32,750 nucleotides of DNA, taken from contig MSJH02000633.1 in NCBI GenBank assembly GCA_001931875.2, positions 1 through 32,750 of the forward strand, read 5' to 3'. The notes under the pieces were generated by a model, which ran no database searches, was not told the DNA's origin, and was given only the letters and a program-made list of their open reading frames with translations. Positions within the stretch are counted from its first letter, which is position 1. Each line of letters opens with the position of its first letter. Made by a program: the position numbers and the translations under genes. Below are positions 31,134-32,750 of the stretch, one piece after another. The DNA is from Byssochlamys sp. IMV 00236. Lineage: Eukaryota > Ascomycota > Eurotiomycetes > Eurotiales > Thermoascaceae.

Positions 31134-31777
31134 GGGTTTTTTTCATTTCATTTTTCATGTTTGTTTGGCTTCTTTTTTGGCTGGGATAGATATGATTCTG
31201 TGTTTTTGAGGGGTTCTTTTGGGAACTTCACGATCCTTTGCATGCGCGACGATTGTGGGATAGGGTATGGTTTCTTATATTGTATACCCATAGGCTTTTA
31301 CTCGACGAACATAGAGTGACATGGATGGAATGTGATTATCAAAGGGTATTACTAGTGATTTACGGGTCTAGCTCTATTTACGTGGATGTATAGATAAGAC
31401 ACTTGACGAAATATCAGTGAGATTTAAAAACACCGTATAGGAGAGTAAGCAAGACGTTGGCTTCTTTATCTAGTTACATTAGATGTATGAACGGCTGAGC
31501 CAACTATTCCCCATTATCGAAAGCTACTCCATATAAAATATGCTAGCACCTCGAGAATCCTTCCGCTATCATTCGCAATGAAGAGCTCAGCGTTAACATC
31601 TTCGAATATAAGGCTGGGAGGAGTTCAAGTACTTGCTCGATAGCAGACGAGTACATATGTCCTAAATGAACTGAACACCATGTAACTTACAAAGGGTATA
31701 TCATATCATATCATAAAATAAAACACTACAACCGAGATATACGAATACAGAACCTCTCATAAAGCTCGATCCACACC
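31134..31777. other. Convergent 3' region between the DUF7704-type gene and IST1
   Basis: 644 bp, AT-rich, no gene seen. A short ATATC/CATAT repeat lies at about 31697-31713, followed by AATAAA at 31718-31723, which is too far from the stop at 31133 to assign with confidence. Confidence 0.5.
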
Positions 31778-32750
31778 TCACTTCTTCAACGCCGCAAACC
31801 TCCTTGCCAGCTCGTCCATCTCGGGAATACCATTTCCAGTCTTCTTCGGCTCCGACGTCTGGTTGTTATTATTATTATTATTATCATTCCCCGTCTCTGA
31901 CCCCGGAAACTTCACCTTCGGATTCAAATTATCCGTCGTCGGTCCTGGCGGCGCAACACTCACTGGACTCTGAGGCCCGATATCCCGCGGCGGCGTGGCT
32001 TTGCTCAACTCTGCTTCTGAGACGCTTCGCATCTCTGAAAGGTCTGGTTTCCGCGGCGTCGACGGTGCTGCGTCCGGTATATCCCCCGATGATGCAGATG
32101 CAGATGCAGATGATACTGGTGGATGATCGACGAACTCCGACGACGACGACGACTCTCTCACCTCCCCCTTCGGCCACGCAACACCATACGCCTTTGCGAT
32201 TTCCCTTAGATAACTCTCCGCCAGCTCCTTCGGCGGCGGACGCACTCGGAGACTCTTCACCAGGCGCTCAGGGACCTTGATTCCAGCTTTATTATCCTGC
32301 GCTAGAGACGCAAAGTCCTTCCCCCATCGCTCGACGAGTTGGTTTCGAAGAGTGGTTAATTCGCGCACCTCGCGGGGGAAACGTGGCCAGGCGTAGAATA
32401 TCGCTGCGGCAGCTTCGTCGAGACCCGGGTCGATGTATCCTTCCTCTTCCTCTTCCCCTTCCTCCCCAGCTTGATCTTTATCTTTATCTTCCTCCTTGGA
32501 TTTCTTCCCACCACCAAATAACCCAAACCCTCCCCCTCCCCCTCCCCCATCTTTCGCATTCCCACCCCTCCTCCCCTCCTCCATCTTCGCTCGACTCCTC
32601 CCCCTCCCCCCCTTCTCACCAAACGCAATCGCATCCAACACCGCCGCTCTCGCAAGCAATAATTCGCAATACAACTCAATCATCTCCATCACCTCAACAG
32701 CTATATCCGTCGCGATGACATTCTCAACGCGGATCCGCGCTGATGCGTCG
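31778..32750 (-). CDS. IST1: IST1-like ESCRT-III associated protein, 5' truncated by the window edge
   Basis: Ist1 regulates the Vps4 ATPase and ESCRT-III in multivesicular body sorting and membrane scission. The window holds 323 residues of the C-terminal part; the N-terminal helices lie beyond 32750. The first visible residues, ARIRVENVIATDIAVEVMEM followed by IELYCELLLARA, belong to the IST1 helical domain (PF03398). The domain resumes at DPGLDEAAAAIFYAWPRFPR, then EVRELTTLRNQLVERWGKDF, VPERLVKSLRVRPP and YLREIAKAYGVAWP. Between these parts lies a Gly/Lys/Glu-rich low-complexity insert of roughly 60 residues. The Ser/Pro-rich linker carries a short Asn run. The last residues, EMDELARRFAALKK, fit an MIT-interacting motif of the MIM1 type, expected to bind the Vps4 MIT domain. 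No intron is needed in the visible part. Confidence 0.93.
   Translation of the reverse strand, partial: DASARIRVENVIATDIAVEVMEMIELYCELLLARAAVLDAIAFGEKGGRGRSRAKMEEGRRGGNAKDGGGGGGGFGLFGGGKKSKEEDKDKDQAGEEGEEEEEGYIDPGLDEAAAAIFYAWPRFPREVRELTTLRNQLVERWGKDFASLAQDNKAGIKVPERLVKSLRVRPPPKELAESYLREIAKAYGVAWPKGEVRESSSSSEFVDHPPVSSASASASSGDIPDAAPSTPRKPDLSEMRSVSEAELSKATPPRDIGPQSPVSVAPPGPTTDNLNPKVKFPGSETGNDNNNNNNNQTSEPKKTGNGIPEMDELARRFAALKK
31864..31885. repeat. TTA/AAT trinucleotide run in IST1
   Basis: A short perfect trinucleotide run that encodes consecutive Asn residues on the minus strand, in the disordered linker of IST1. Confidence 0.9.
32091..32114. repeat. GATGCA hexanucleotide repeat in IST1
   Basis: Three tandem GATGCA units plus a degenerate fourth, encoding alternating Ser and Ala on the minus strand in the IST1 linker. 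Confidence 0.85.
32528..32548 (-). other. Predicted G-quadruplex motif in the IST1 coding strand
   Basis: Read on the minus strand there are four G runs (5, 5, 5 and 3 G) separated by single A loops, an ideal G-quadruplex pattern. The surrounding 32440-32612 is almost pure pyrimidine on the plus strand. The element encodes part of the Gly-rich insert of IST1 and would also be present in the mRNA. Confidence 0.7.

Noticed and set aside
1..32750. Transposons, CRISPR arrays, rRNA genes, secondary-metabolite cluster
   Set aside because: No terminal repeats, transposase or reverse-transcriptase motifs, regularly spaced repeats, rRNA-like stretches, or PKS/NRPS/terpene signatures were seen on either strand.

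Overview
The window looks like nuclear DNA from a filamentous ascomycete, most likely Eurotiales (Aspergillus or a close relative). The reasons are many short spliceosomal introns (about 50-100 nt, GTRNGT donors, CTRAC-like branch points, YAG acceptors), dense eukaryotic housekeeping genes, Q-rich, RGG-rich and acidic low-complexity segments, and Aspergillus-type cell-wall and membrane families. Nothing prokaryotic is visible: no operons, CRISPR, insertion sequences or phage genes. Exon coordinates were worked out by hand from splice signals, reading phase and protein-family continuity. In every multi-exon model given, the exon lengths sum to a multiple of three.

Layout. 430-1934 (-): five-exon DUF3445 / heme-dependent oxidative N-demethylase-like protein with an N-terminal membrane anchor. 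2384-4356 (-): ALG9, ER alpha-1,2-mannosyltransferase, four exons. 4585-6660 (+): NAF1, box H/ACA snoRNP assembly factor with an RGG patch and two polyQ tracts. 6987-8759 (-): PRP3, U4/U6 snRNP protein. 9116-14364 (+): RPA190, largest subunit of RNA polymerase I, four exons. 14915-17480 (-): RAD3/XPD, TFIIH helicase, four exons. 17846-23130 (+): RKR1/LTN1 (listerin), RING E3 ligase of ribosome-associated quality control, eight exons. 23857-25185 (+): PPM1, PP2A leucine carboxyl methyltransferase, two exons. 27110-28627 (+): GPI-anchored SUN-family (Adg3-like) cell-wall protein, three exons. 30498-31133 (+): small four-helix membrane protein of the DUF7704 type. 31778-32750 (-): 5'-truncated IST1 (ESCRT-III related).

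The left 25 kb is compact. Genes alternate in divergent pairs (ALG9/NAF1, PRP3/RPA190, RAD3/RKR1) that share 190-370 bp promoters, and in convergent pairs with short shared 3' regions. Many serve RNA or ribosome production and quality control (NAF1, PRP3, RPA190, RKR1). The SUN gene is different: it sits between two gene-free stretches of about 1.9 kb, with a pyrimidine-rich leader upstream and Puf-type motifs downstream.

I found no clear novel multi-gene system. The points most worth checking are a possible coding-strand G-quadruplex in IST1, the odd donor (GTCAGT) with a competing donor in RKR1, two UGUANAUA motifs after the SUN gene, the long flanks of that gene with small upstream ORFs, and the uncharacterised membrane-anchored DUF3445 enzyme.
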